Shown: positions 1 through 8,222 of the stretch, piece after piece | Layout: every line of letters begins with the position of its first letter | Numbering within the stretch: position 1 is the first letter of the stretch | Assembly: GCF_000970205.1 (NCBI RefSeq) | Contig: NZ_CP009512.1 | Location: 620,001 to 684,000 of the forward strand | DNA from: Methanosarcina mazei S-6 | GTDB lineage: Archaea > Halobacteriota > Methanosarcinia > Methanosarcinales > Methanosarcinaceae | Length of the DNA: 64,000 nt | Direction: 5' to 3' | Program-made: the position numbers and the translations under genes | The notes under the pieces: generated by a model | Told to the model about the DNA's origin: nothing | The model's input: the letters and a program-made list of their open reading frames with translations, nothing else | Databases searched by the model: none

Positions 1-1
1 T

Positions 2-502
2 GCAATTAAAATTCTAAATAAAAAAGATTGTGGAGATACATTTGTAGACGTTGAACTCTCTTGGCCATTGGTACCTGATTGCAATGAACCATATTGGCAC
101 TTTAGGATGACTCTTGGGAATGAAGTTTTTATCGGTGCAAATTCCGGCACTGGTGGTTGCCACAAATTCAAGGAGCTTTTAAATAACACGCAAAAAATGG
201 AAATGACTAATACAAAAATTAATGATATAAATATTAAAGTTGGTGAGAGGACAAAAGTTGAACTAGAAGACAATGGTGGATCAACTGGTTATTCTTGGGT
301 TATTGGTCACAAACCAGATTCTCTCTGGCTCATAGAATCTTATTATATACCTCCTGAAGACCCGATACCGGGTAAACCTGGAACAAGAGTTTTCACATTC
401 TATGGTGCTGAAAAATGTCAGGATTCAATTCAATTCATTCATGTGCAATTATGGAATAAAGAAAGTGCAGAGATTATAGATTGCGCAGTCAAAATAAGTT
501 AA
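2..502 (+). CDS. PepSY-like / chagasin (I42) inhibitor-like protein, 5' partial
   Basis: The frame is open from base 2, so the gene starts before the window. An internal TTG at 68 could be called as a start but would cut a continuous domain. Residues 1-55 resemble the end of a PepSY domain (PYWHF, then VFIGANSGT, like the usual DA-TGE ending). The second half matches the chagasin/I42 cysteine-protease-inhibitor fold: loop GGSTGYSW corresponds to the NPTTGY loop, GKPGTRVFTF to the central loop and QLWNK to the RPW loop, although the last is degenerate. Proteins of this kind are usually secreted, but any signal peptide would lie outside the window. The inhibitor assignment is moderately sure; the PepSY part is inference. 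Confidence 0.55.
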   Translation, partial: AIKILNKKDCGDTFVDVELSWPLVPDCNEPYWHFRMTLGNEVFIGANSGTGGCHKFKELLNNTQKMEMTNTKINDINIKVGERTKVELEDNGGSTGYSWVIGHKPDSLWLIESYYIPPEDPIPGKPGTRVFTFYGAEKCQDSIQFIHVQLWNKESAEIIDCAVKIS

Positions 503-560
503 TGAGTAAGTATTTTTACAATATTTTCAGGTCTGTTACGAAATAACCTATAAAACATAT

Positions 561-689
561 GAGCTTATTCCAAAATCCATTTTTAATCTCAATTCTCAGA
601 ATTATTCAGGATTGTTTTCACAATCAGAAGCGCCTGGTAACTTAAAATATGAGACTTAAGAAGCAAATTTTGGGTTTTGGGATAAGCTC
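561..689. repeat. MITE-like dispersed repeat, copy 1
   Basis: A 129-bp stretch is bounded by inverted repeats GAGCTTATTCCAAAA (561-575) and TTTTGGGATAAGCTC (675-689), 14 of 15 positions complementary. A similar element of almost the same length lies at 54658-54786, with the same ends and a related interior (TTCAGGA.TGTTTT followed by .ATCAGA). No coding capacity is seen. This looks like a small non-autonomous element. Confidence 0.55.
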
Positions 690-750
690 TATAAGTAAAC
701 TTAATCATACATAGATAGTTGCATTTCTCTTTTGAGACGGAATTGAAATA

Positions 751-1740
751 ATGAATTCAGGAAATATGCAAGATACTCTGGATCTCGAAAAAAAGCTCCG
801 CGGCTACCTTTTCGGCACAGCCTGTGCTGATGCTCTCGGCCGCCCCGTAGAACACCTGACCCTTAAGCAGATTAAAGAGAAGTATGGAGAAAAAGGAATC
901 CTTGAGCTTCCTCCAAACTCTTCCTGGACAGATGATACTCAGTTAATGCTTGTGCTTGCCAGAGGACTTCTTCATGGAGCAGAATTTGAACTTCCTGAGC
1001 TTATGAAACATATAGCGGGAGAGCTTGTCCTTTGGCTGAAAGAGCCTGACCTCGGGGCAGGAGCAACAACAAAAGGTGCAGCTTTAAGTCTTAAGGACGG
1101 AATTCACTGGAGCGAATCCGGACTAAATTCAAAAACCTGCGGAAGCCTCATGCGGGTTGGTATTCTTGGCTTCATCTTCAGTAATGATCCTGATAAATTG
1201 ATTGAAGCTGCTTCCCTTTCCGGCAGAATAACTCATAACCATCCGACAGCAGATGCTGCATCGGTTGCAGGTGCATATGCTGTGAAACTGGCTCTTGACG
1301 GGATAGCTCCCGAAGACATGTTTTTACCTCTTCTCAGGGTAACGGAAGGAATTTCGGATGAATTTACCGAAGCCCTCAAACATTCTTATGAACTTGCTCA
1401 CAGTAACCTGAGCGACGAAGAAGCTCTTCAAAAACTCGGGCAGGGCTGGTATGCGGATGAGACTTTTGCACTTGCTTATTTCTGCATCCTGCGGTATCCT
1501 GATAACTATAAAAAAGCAGTCCAGACCGGAGTGAACATAACAGGAGATTCGGATTCAGTGGGCAGTGTTGCAGGCGGGATTCTCGGGGCAAGGCTTGGGA
1601 TTGAAGCAGTACCGGTTTCCTGGGTTGAATCTCTGAAGGAAAAAGAGATAATTGAGGAAATGGTAGAGCCCCTGATTGAGAAGTATCTTGAAGTTTCCGA
1701 AAACAAACATCAGGTCTCTGAAGACGGGTTTGGAGCCTGA
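751..1740 (+). CDS. ADP-ribosylglycohydrolase (DraG/ARH) family protein
   Basis: This 329-aa protein belongs to the ADP-ribosyl-glycohydrolase family, which removes ADP-ribose from modified proteins or small molecules using a two-metal centre. Visible hallmarks are the N-terminal RGYLFGTACADALGRPVE segment, WTDDTQLML (metal-binding T-D-D, near residue 58), a central ITHNHPTADAASVAGAYAVKLAL segment and the C-terminal ITGDSDSVGSVAGGILGARLG segment (D-x-D-S-x-G metal ligands). Length is normal for the family. It is followed after 15 bp by a GIY-YIG gene on the same strand, so the two may be co-transcribed. No nitrogenase genes are adjacent, so a DraG role in nitrogenase control is not implied. 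Confidence 0.9.
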   Translation: MNSGNMQDTLDLEKKLRGYLFGTACADALGRPVEHLTLKQIKEKYGEKGILELPPNSSWTDDTQLMLVLARGLLHGAEFELPELMKHIAGELVLWLKEPDLGAGATTKGAALSLKDGIHWSESGLNSKTCGSLMRVGILGFIFSNDPDKLIEAASLSGRITHNHPTADAASVAGAYAVKLALDGIAPEDMFLPLLRVTEGISDEFTEALKHSYELAHSNLSDEEALQKLGQGWYADETFALAYFCILRYPDNYKKAVQTGVNITGDSDSVGSVAGGILGARLGIEAVPVSWVESLKEKEIIEEMVEPLIEKYLEVSENKHQVSEDGFGA

Positions 1741-1755
1741 AATTGAGGTTACCAA

Positions 1756-2193
1756 ATGGATTTTTCCGAAAAAGGTGTTTACTGTCTGGTGTTTGAAAAC
1801 CGGGGCTGTGTGGTAGAGGTCGGGAAAAAAGGAACTTTTTCTTTTCCTGAGGGCTTTCATATTTATGTGGGGTCAGCTCTTGGGTCAGGGGGAATGAAGC
1901 GGGTAAAAAGGCATATTGAGCTATCTTTAAAGAAGGATAAAAACCCCAGGTGGCATGTGGATTATCTACACCTGAATCCTTCATTCAAATTGCTGGGGGC
2001 TGTCTGTGCCAGTACTTCTGACAGGTTTGAATGTAAAATTGCTTGCAAGCTCGGGAGTGATTCAGCTCCGGGGTTCGGGTGCACGGATTGTGCCTGTATA
2101 TCCCATCTTTTTTACAGAAGAGAAGATCCCTTTCCTGAAATCACAGCAGTTTTTGAAGCACTTGGGTTGCTTCCGATCGCTTTTGAGTGTTAA
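1756..2193 (+). CDS. GIY-YIG / DUF123 family protein
   Basis: The 145-aa protein starts MDFSEKGVYCLVFE and contains GFHIYVGSALGSGGMKRVKRHI, the degenerate GIY-YIG core typical of DUF123. Then come KNPRWHVDYL and a C-terminal cysteine cluster GFGCTDCACISHLF. DUF123 domains occur alone or fused to endonuclease III in archaea and bacteria, and a nucleic-acid role is presumed from the fold. The start ATG follows a short gap after the ADP-ribosylglycohydrolase gene (GAGGTTACCAA before ATG), suggesting an operon of two. Catalytic activity is not established for this subfamily. Confidence 0.85.
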   Translation: MDFSEKGVYCLVFENRGCVVEVGKKGTFSFPEGFHIYVGSALGSGGMKRVKRHIELSLKKDKNPRWHVDYLHLNPSFKLLGAVCASTSDRFECKIACKLGSDSAPGFGCTDCACISHLFYRREDPFPEITAVFEALGLLPIAFEC

Positions 2194-2345
2194 ATTTCTA
2201 TTTAATCTGTTAAATAGATTCTATTAAATACTGAATTTTTTATTATTCCTTTTTTCTTTCTCACAGGTACAGGAAAGTTTAAAGTAAGGCAGGATTTTAT
2301 TTTAATTATCAGAAAAAACGTTCCAATCTGATCAGGGGATGTTTC

Positions 2346-3875
2346 ATGGAACAGTTCTCTTTTATTGCCTCAATGCCTGATGAGCCAGGAGCACTTCACA
2401 GGGCAGCCGAAATTATCACACGGTATAAAGGAAACATCAACCGGATCCAGTATGACCGGAGAATTGACAGGAACATTGTCTTCTTTGAGGTAGCTGCTGC
2501 TTCAGAGGTTTATGAAAAAATTCGTGAGGAGCTGGAAAGAATAGGTTACCTCCAGACCTCTCTGCATCCCGTAGCTTTCCTTAAATTCAATGTTTATCTC
2601 CCTAACTGCCCCGGAGCTTTATTTGATTTCCTGAACCATACCACTTCTTCAGGGGCAAATATTACTTTCCTTGATTTCGATGATAGGGGACATCATCCCG
2701 AAAGGCTTGTCGTGAGCCTGAATATTGAAAATACTGACCTTATAGATTCTCTCCTTAACAGGCTCAAGTCAAAGTACAGGCTTGAGATTGTAGAGTATGA
2801 TACAACAGGCGAAAAGCTCGATGATACGGTTTTTTACCTCAGGCTTGCCCAGAAATTGAGGTACTATCTTGGAAATGCTGAAGACGATTTTTTAATGAAA
2901 TTTCTCCATGATATCAACCACATCGCTCAGGAGCTCTCAAACCTGAAAAAAGATCCTGTAGAGGTCTTTGAGAATATCCTTAAAGTCGGGGAAACCCTCC
3001 GCAGGACCTCAGGTGAAGGGTTTTATGCCGATGTGCAGAGGGTCAGGATAAATAAAGAGATTGAACTTTTCTGCTTTCAGCTTCCCTGTGGGGGAAATAT
3101 CTATCTTTTCGATACCCCTGGAGAAAAGGTCATGATTGATGCCGGTTATGGAATATACCAGCCTGATGTCGTGAACATGCTCCAGCACTATGGGCTTGGG
3201 GACCTGAGCCTGCTTAAAAGGATCTATATTACTCATGCAGATGCTGACCACTGCGGAGCTGCCGGCTTTTTCTCTGCCCCTTCCTATCTGAACCGGGAAA
3301 CCCTGAAAATTACACAGGAAACCAGCAGGGCTTATGGGTCCAGCAACCAGGGATGTATCCTGGAAGAAGTTTATACGAAAATGATTAACCTCTTCTCAAG
3401 GTTCACCCCTCCTTCAAATGTAATCCTTTTTCCGGAAATTTCATACCAGGATAAGGAAATAGAGAAAAGGGGAGCTTTTCCGGTTGTTTCCCGTTTCACG
3501 ATAGGAGATCTTGAGTTTGAAGCTCTTCAGGGCCTTGGAGGACATATGTATGGGGAAATATTCTATCTCTGCCCTGAAGAAGGCCTGCTTTTCCCTCAGG
3601 ACGCGGTGATTAATTTCAGGAGTTTGAGCCCGGAGAGGACGGAATATAATGTTCTGGCTGACTATCTTATGACTTCGGTAAATGTGGACAGCAGCCTTGC
3701 AAAAGAGGAAAGGAATGCTCTACTTTCTCTTATACAGGAACTGGATTCCGAACTTGTTAAAAAAGGCAGGAAGTGTCTTGTTTGCTGCGGTCACGGTTCC
3801 ATATCCGTGCTTGAAAACGGGAAACTTGTTGAACATTCTAGCTCAGAGAGGTACTTTGCAAGAAAAGCTCTGTAA
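2346..3875 (+). CDS. ACT-domain metallo-beta-lactamase-fold hydrolase
   Basis: The 509-aa protein has two ACT-type repeats at the N-terminus (SMPDEPGALHRAAEIITRYKGNINRIQYD, then VYLPNCPGALFDFLNHTTSSGANITFLDF). ACT domains usually bind amino acids or other small ligands. After a helical linker comes a metallo-beta-lactamase fold with YITHADADHCG (HxHxDH-like metal motif with the first His replaced: H-A-D-A-D-H) near residue 297, GGHMYGEIFYL, FPQDAVINF and CCGHGS. This suggests a ligand-regulated hydrolase or oxidoreductase of unknown substrate. The gene stands alone and is followed by a hairpin terminator at about 3990. Confidence 0.75.
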   Translation: MEQFSFIASMPDEPGALHRAAEIITRYKGNINRIQYDRRIDRNIVFFEVAAASEVYEKIREELERIGYLQTSLHPVAFLKFNVYLPNCPGALFDFLNHTTSSGANITFLDFDDRGHHPERLVVSLNIENTDLIDSLLNRLKSKYRLEIVEYDTTGEKLDDTVFYLRLAQKLRYYLGNAEDDFLMKFLHDINHIAQELSNLKKDPVEVFENILKVGETLRRTSGEGFYADVQRVRINKEIELFCFQLPCGGNIYLFDTPGEKVMIDAGYGIYQPDVVNMLQHYGLGDLSLLKRIYITHADADHCGAAGFFSAPSYLNRETLKITQETSRAYGSSNQGCILEEVYTKMINLFSRFTPPSNVILFPEISYQDKEIEKRGAFPVVSRFTIGDLEFEALQGLGGHMYGEIFYLCPEEGLLFPQDAVINFRSLSPERTEYNVLADYLMTSVNVDSSLAKEERNALLSLIQELDSELVKKGRKCLVCCGHGSISVLENGKLVEHSSSERYFARKAL

Positions 3876-3982
3876 ATTTTAATGGATATTAATAAATAAT
3901 AATGGATAATAATGAACAATTATTCTTCTGATATCCCTAAAACCTACTATCAGTTTTACTGACAAATGACTGAAGCAGGTTC

Positions 3983-4014
3983 AAAATCGGATAAATGGGA
4001 AATCCGATTTTTTT
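3983..4014 (+). terminator. hairpin plus U-tract terminator
   Basis: A 10-bp inverted repeat (AAAATCGGAT at 3983-3992 with ATCCGATTTT at 4002-4011) runs into further T residues. It lies 108 bp after the ACT-hydrolase stop codon. Archaeal termination needs mainly the U-tract, so the hairpin may instead stabilise the 3' end. Confidence 0.5.
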
Positions 4015-4101
4015 CTGTGGTTAAGTTTTCTGCGAATGGGTTATGAATAACTCATACAATATCGTATTAAAAATTTAGATCTCGGTTACTTTAAATATAA
4101 G

Positions 4102-4186
4102 TGCGAGGGGTGCGATTCGAACGCACGAATTCCTACGAAAATGGGTCCTAAGCCCATCGCCTTTGACCTGGCTGGGCAACCCTCGC
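4102..4186 (-). tRNA. tRNA-Leu (anticodon TAG)
   Basis: Read on the minus strand, the 7-bp acceptor stem is GCGAGGG with CCCTCGC, discriminator A. The anticodon stem is TGGGC/GCCCA around loop CTTAGGA (anticodon TAG), followed by a long variable arm typical of class II tRNAs and a T-loop GTTCGAATC. CCA is not encoded. No intron is seen. Confidence 0.95.
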
Positions 4187-4254
4187 ACTAATGTTGTTTA
4201 GTTTATACAAAACAGTAAGAAAAGATAGTTTAAAACTAATTGAAAAATATTAAA

Positions 4255-4326
4255 TGCGCCGACCGGGATTCGAACCCGGGTTTTGGGCTTGGAAGGCCCA
4301 AGTCATAGCCGCTAGACCATCAACGC
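4255..4326 (-). tRNA. tRNA-Gly (anticodon TCC)
   Basis: Read on the minus strand, acceptor GCGTTGA pairs with TCGGCGC (two G-U pairs), discriminator A. The anticodon stem TGGGC/GCCCA encloses CTTCCAA (anticodon TCC), and the T-arm is CCGGGTTCGAATCCCGG. It lies just upstream of tRNA-Leu on the same strand, so the two may share a transcript. Confidence 0.95.
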
Positions 4327-5223
4327 AAACTGCAACACACTAGAGGTATTTGTCAAATATAACGTTTTCGCTTGAAATTGCCTACTTTTTATACATCTCA
4401 AAGTTTTTGTAGTTTTTTTCCTTCTTTTACTTCCTTTTTTCTTCTTTTTTATTTATTTCACTGTGTTTATAGACTTTCGTGATCGTCTCTGAAAATCCTC
4501 TTCTTTAATTTCGGGTGGCCCCGGTTATTTAGCTGGCAGGTTGATCAGGATCAACTTGCTGGTTGTTCCGTATTTCTGGAAATTTTCTTTCTGGGTTTCA
4601 TCCTGCAATTTGAATTTCTGGCTTATCCGGTTTCATTCAGGAAAATGCTCCTTTTCAGGAAGATACTATGATGTTGATTTCTCAAAAACCATATCTATGT
4701 ATTTATCTATCATATCTATCTATCATATCTATCTATCATACCTATTGTTCTTTTCCCGGTATTTTTGTTCCTTTTCATATGTTTGGTATTTTGTTTCTTT
4801 TCATATGTTTTTCTCCATGCTGCATGCAGCTTCTCATGCCTTCAAGTTATAGTTATTATGCCGGACTTTGATTACAGGTTGCTAAATCTTCTTATTATTA
4901 TATATTTTAGTTTTATATGGACAATTATATTTTATTGTTAACCTTGCTTGCCGTAAAAATAGAATTTTTAATACAAATATCCTGGAGTAAATTACACCAA
5001 ATATATCTTTAACTGAACAATATATTTTCTCCTTATAATTAACCGGTTTTTCAGTTAAACTCTCTATTTTTGCTACATTATGGAAAAAAAGTACTTAATT
5101 TCAATAGTTTTCTTTGTAAATAATCTAAATTATAATTATTCACCCCTGATGCTTTTACTGTGAAAACAATATTCTTCTCTTCCAGGGAAAGTCGATGTTA
5201 TTATTCCAAAGGTTAAGAAGTAA
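4327..5223. other. AT-rich intergenic region
   Basis: No gene could be supported. The stretch is pyrimidine-rich on the plus strand (TTTTTCTTC runs) and includes a short TATCTATCA-type tandem run at about 4690-4745. Open frames at 4541-4871 are low in complexity and are not believed. The region may hold the promoters of the divergent tRNAs and of the ccm genes. Confidence 0.5.
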
Positions 5224-5379
5224 ACCTTGCTTTTTTTCTGCTATCCTATCAATTTATTTCTTGATAAGGAATATATACTCTTATATAGGGCCAGACATAA
5301 GTTCTCAAAACCATCTTTCTTCTCTTATGCTGCCCTGGCTCCAGTAGAAGTTGAAGAAACTGATAATGTAAAGACGTGA
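5224..5379 (+). pseudogene. possible C-terminal remnant of a ccmC-like gene
   Basis: An open stretch without a start codon, bounded by TAA at 5221 and TGA at 5377, encodes a hydrophobic segment (TLLFFCYP) followed by ILLYRARHKFSK and an acidic tail ending EVEETDNVKT. A hydrophobic helix, then a basic patch, then a polar tail is how CcmC proteins end, and ccmC normally sits just before ccmD. The position makes a decayed ccmC plausible, but no diagnostic CcmC motif (the WWD domain) is present. This is inference only. Confidence 0.25.
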
Positions 5380-5384
5380 TATGA

Positions 5385-5489
5385 ATGGAACCCTCAATTC
5401 TGGCATTTGCAGTAAGCTGGATTCTTATATTTGCATACCTCCTTTCGCTATTCAGGACATATGCAGAGCTTAACAAAAGGTTAATGTAA
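5385..5489 (+). CDS. ccmD: CcmD-like small membrane protein
   Basis: A 34-residue frame reads MEPSILAFAVSW, a single hydrophobic helix, then LLSLFRTYAELNKRLM and stop. One transmembrane helix followed by a short basic cytoplasmic tail, and the Y-L-L-S-L-F-R-T-Y arrangement, fit CcmD. CcmD assists release of haem-loaded CcmE from the CcmABC transporter in cytochrome c maturation. The gene lies 25 bp before ccmE on the same strand, as in bacterial ccm operons. It is easily missed because of its size. The assignment rests on topology, tail and neighbour. Confidence 0.6.
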   Translation: MEPSILAFAVSWILIFAYLLSLFRTYAELNKRLM

Positions 5490-5514
5490 TGATTGAGTCA
5501 TACGGGATTTTAGT

Positions 5515-5895
5515 ATGAATAAAAAAAAGAAATCATTGCTTGCAGTTTCTTTTATTGCTGGTGTGATTCTTATAGGGCTCTATGGAGTTGACTCTTCGGA
5601 AAGATACATCGCAGTATCTGAGCTCCTCGCCAATCCCCAGGACTACTCCGGGCAGAATATAAATGCTATGGGAGTTGTAGAAGACAGGAGCCTTCATAAA
5701 GACCCCGGTGTGACATCATTCGACCTGAAAGATGAAAACGATGAAAACCTTAAGATACATGTAAATTATGTAGGGAACTTACCTTCCAACCTTGCTGAAG
5801 GAAAACAGGTGACCATCAGAGGATCAATGATTTCCGAATCTACCTTTGAGGCAAATAAGATAGTTACCGGATGCCCGTCAAAGTACACGGAGTAA
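5515..5895 (+). CDS. ccmE: CcmE-type haem chaperone, CxxxY variant
   Basis: The 126-aa protein begins with a lysine-rich tail and one hydrophobic anchor (SLLAVSFIAGVILIGLYG), then an OB-fold domain with VSELLANPQDYSGQNINAMGVV and VTIRGSMISESTFEANKIVTGCPSKY. CcmE carries haem to apocytochrome c outside the membrane. Classical CcmE attaches haem through His in an HxxxY motif; here the corresponding place is C-P-S-K-Y. The CxxxY form is known from archaea and Desulfovibrio-type system I variants. A ccmD-like gene precedes it, but ccmA, ccmB, an intact ccmC and ccmF are not in the window. Its stop codon directly follows the GGAG ribosome site of the next gene, so the two are probably co-transcribed. 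Confidence 0.8.
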   Translation: MNKKKKSLLAVSFIAGVILIGLYGVDSSERYIAVSELLANPQDYSGQNINAMGVVEDRSLHKDPGVTSFDLKDENDENLKIHVNYVGNLPSNLAEGKQVTIRGSMISESTFEANKIVTGCPSKYTE

Positions 5896-5900
5896 TACTG

Positions 5901-6758
5901 ATGAATATTGAAGAATGGGAAGAATACAGATATGTAGAAGCCGGAATAAAAGAATCTATCACTCTTATAGAGGATCCTGGCTTAAAAAAAATGGTTGAGC
6001 ATGTCTGTCATTCCGGAGGAAAAAGAATTCGGCCAATTATCCTCCTTCTGGTCAGCGAGATCTGTTCAGGCTCGTATTCCCGGAGCCTTAATGCAGCTCT
6101 GGCAGTTGAAATGATGCATTCGGCTTCCTTAATTCACGATGACCTGCTGGATCAGGGGCTTGTCCGAAGAAACCTGCCTTCGGCTCCTGAAAAATTCGGG
6201 CCTTCAGGAGCCCTGCTCTGCGGAGACTATCTTATTGCAAAATCAATTGCTTTCATTTCTCCTTATGGGGAAAAAGTTATTCAGGACTTTGGGAAAGCAG
6301 GGATGGACATGGCAGAAGGAGAAGTCCTTGACCTGAAGCTTGAAGATGAGAGTTTCGGAGAAAATGATTACTTTAAATGCATCTATAAAAAGACGGCTTC
6401 TCTATTCGCAATCAGTGCATCCATCGGGGCTTATACGGGCGGAGCTGAAGAAGAGCTTGCAGAACGTTTCAGTCATTTCGGAAATGCCCTCGGAACGGCA
6501 TACCAGATTGTTGATGATATCCTTGAATTCCTTGAGGTTGTCGAGGGAAAGGAGTCTAAATTCACATCCGAAACCCTGCCGCACATCTATATGAAAAGCA
6601 CGTCAAAGGAAGAAGCTCTCAAAAAGTCAATTGACTGCGTAAAGTTGCATGTTGCTGCCGCAAAAGAAACCCTCGAAACGTTCAGAGAATGTCCTGCAAG
6701 AGACAAGCTGTTCCAGATTACGGATTATATAACCGTCGACATGCTTGAGAACCTCTGA
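5901..6758 (+). CDS. polyprenyl diphosphate synthase
   Basis: This 285-aa trans-isoprenyl diphosphate synthase adds isopentenyl diphosphate units to an allylic primer. Seen are GGKRIRP near residue 40, the first Asp-rich motif in SLIHDDLLDQG (near residue 79) with RRNLPSAP after it, GDYLIAKS, the K-T-A-S segment, and a second motif QIVDDILEF near residue 203 (DDxxE rather than DDxxD). The start ATG at 5901 has GGAG 8 bp upstream; an upstream frame extension to 5871 overlaps ccmE and is less likely. In Methanosarcina such enzymes make archaeal lipid chains or the C25 side chain of methanophenazine. The chain length cannot be read from the sequence with certainty. Confidence 0.85.
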   Translation: MNIEEWEEYRYVEAGIKESITLIEDPGLKKMVEHVCHSGGKRIRPIILLLVSEICSGSYSRSLNAALAVEMMHSASLIHDDLLDQGLVRRNLPSAPEKFGPSGALLCGDYLIAKSIAFISPYGEKVIQDFGKAGMDMAEGEVLDLKLEDESFGENDYFKCIYKKTASLFAISASIGAYTGGAEEELAERFSHFGNALGTAYQIVDDILEFLEVVEGKESKFTSETLPHIYMKSTSKEEALKKSIDCVKLHVAAAKETLETFRECPARDKLFQITDYITVDMLENL

Positions 6759-6781
6759 CAAACCTTAAACTGTCCTGAAAA

Positions 6782-6937
6782 ATGAATTGGTTCTTTAAAA
6801 TGAATTGGTTCTTTAAAATGAATTGGTTCTTTAAAATGAATTGGTTCTTTAAAATGAATTGGTTCTTTAAAATGAATTGGTTCTTTAAAATGAATTGGTT
6901 CTCTAAAATGAATTGGTTCTCTAAAATGAATTGGTTC
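6782..6937. repeat. 18-bp tandem repeat array
   Basis: Eight direct copies of ATGAATTGGTTCTTTAAA plus a partial ninth follow the polyprenyl synthase stop. The first six are identical; the last two full copies read TTCTCTAAA. The period is a multiple of three, so a frame of repeated MNWFFK residues exists, but it has no ribosome site and no other coding character. Treated as an intergenic minisatellite. Confidence 0.95.
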
Positions 6938-7040
6938 TATCTAATTTCTACATCTACAATCTTAGAATGATATTATTTGATCTCTTAACTAAAAACCCTG
7001 GCAGGCTTCAGCTTTGCCATTAACTTTACCAGGTGTATCC

Positions 7041-8222
7041 ATGAAAGTGTATGATAGTCCGGTGATTAAGGTAAACGCCAGCACTGAAAATGAAAAGGTG
7101 GTGCTCGACGCAGAAGGACCTCTTTCCCATATTGTAAAACCCTTTCTGAAACGTATAAATAATATTTTTTCGGAAGAAAAACCAATTTCAATAAACGAAG
7201 ACGAGATTATATTTTCTACCTGGATTCCTCCTATTCCCGGCCCTGTTTTTAGCCGGGTTATAAGCGCTGAAATTGCAGCCATAAGGAAAAAACGTGTCCC
7301 GGATCAATTTACAATAGGGATTACTGCCCGATGTCCAAATAACTGTATCCACTGTGGGGCAGCCGGCATAAAGCCTGAAAAGGAATTGACGCTTGATGAA
7401 ATCTGCAATGCTGTTGATCAGAGCATTGAACTTGGGTCCTATCTGGTCGCCTTCGACGGCGGAGAGACGATGATCAGAAACGATCTCGTTGATATGGTCT
7501 CAAGGGTAGACAAAACAAAAGCAATTGCCACATGTTTGACTTCAGGCTTCAAACTATCCGAAGAGCGAGCTGCTGCACTTAAAGCTGCAGGCCTGTATGC
7601 CGCCAGGATCAGCCTGGACAGTCCTCTTGAAGCCGAGCATGACCGTATCAGAGGTCGTAACGGCGCATACAGAGACGCGATCGACGGGATTAAAAATGCA
7701 GATGCTGCCGGAATCCTTACAGACATGTTTGTTGTTGTTTCCCCGCACAATATTGATGATCTTGAAGATTTCTATTCCCTCGCAGCTGAGCTGAACGTAA
7801 AAGAAATGTCAATTTATGAAATCATTGCAGTAGGACGCTGGCTTGAACACGAGGATGAAGTAATAAGCGATAAGGATGTATCCAGGCTTAAGGATTTCCA
7901 GATAACAATGAACAACAAACCTGAAGGTCCCAGGGTCACAGCTTTTCCCTATTTTATGGGTCCTGAGCTTTTCGGGTGCTTTGCTGGAAGGCGCTGGATG
8001 CATGTTGCATCTGACGGAGAGGTCATGCCCTGTGCGTATACTCCGCTTTCTTTTGGAAACATATGCGAGGAGCCTCTGGAAACTATCTGGAAGCGCATGG
8101 GTAAACACAGCGCGTATAAGAAAGATAATGCAGCTTACTGCATGATGCGAAATCCGGATTTCAGGAAGAAGTATATACATACCATCCCCACCGGATCCAG
8201 AATTCCATACAGGGTTAAATAA
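7041..8222 (+). CDS. radical SAM protein with C-terminal SPASM-like region
   Basis: The 393-aa protein has the radical SAM motif C-P-N-N-C-I-H-C (CxxxCxxC) near residue 102, preceded by FTIGITARC, and FDGGET as the SAM-contacting GGE-like motif. RISLDSPLEAEHDRIRGRNGAY is typical of SPASM-type enzymes. Near the C-terminus, CFAGRRWMHVASDGEVMPCAYTPLSFGNI is SPASM-like, with further cysteine at YCMMRNP. The ATG at 7041 is preceded by AGGTG at suitable distance; an earlier in-frame ATG at 7014 lacks such a site. It follows the polyprenyl synthase on the same strand across the 18-bp repeats. The substrate is unknown; a role in lipid or methanophenazine modification is only a guess from position. 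Confidence 0.8.
   Translation: MKVYDSPVIKVNASTENEKVVLDAEGPLSHIVKPFLKRINNIFSEEKPISINEDEIIFSTWIPPIPGPVFSRVISAEIAAIRKKRVPDQFTIGITARCPNNCIHCGAAGIKPEKELTLDEICNAVDQSIELGSYLVAFDGGETMIRNDLVDMVSRVDKTKAIATCLTSGFKLSEERAAALKAAGLYAARISLDSPLEAEHDRIRGRNGAYRDAIDGIKNADAAGILTDMFVVVSPHNIDDLEDFYSLAAELNVKEMSIYEIIAVGRWLEHEDEVISDKDVSRLKDFQITMNNKPEGPRVTAFPYFMGPELFGCFAGRRWMHVASDGEVMPCAYTPLSFGNICEEPLETIWKRMGKHSAYKKDNAAYCMMRNPDFRKKYIHTIPTGSRIPYRVK

Noticed and set aside
1376-1984. Minus-strand frame of 202 codons over the ADP-ribosylglycohydrolase and GIY-YIG genes
   Set aside because: It is a shadow of well-supported genes with no motif of its own.
4541-4871. Plus-strand frames rich in Phe, Ser and Tyr
   Set aside because: They lie in pyrimidine-rich, partly repetitive DNA and have no start context.
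6782-6970. Frame of repeated MNWFFK units
   Set aside because: It is produced by the 18-bp repeat, has no ribosome site and ends shortly after the array.
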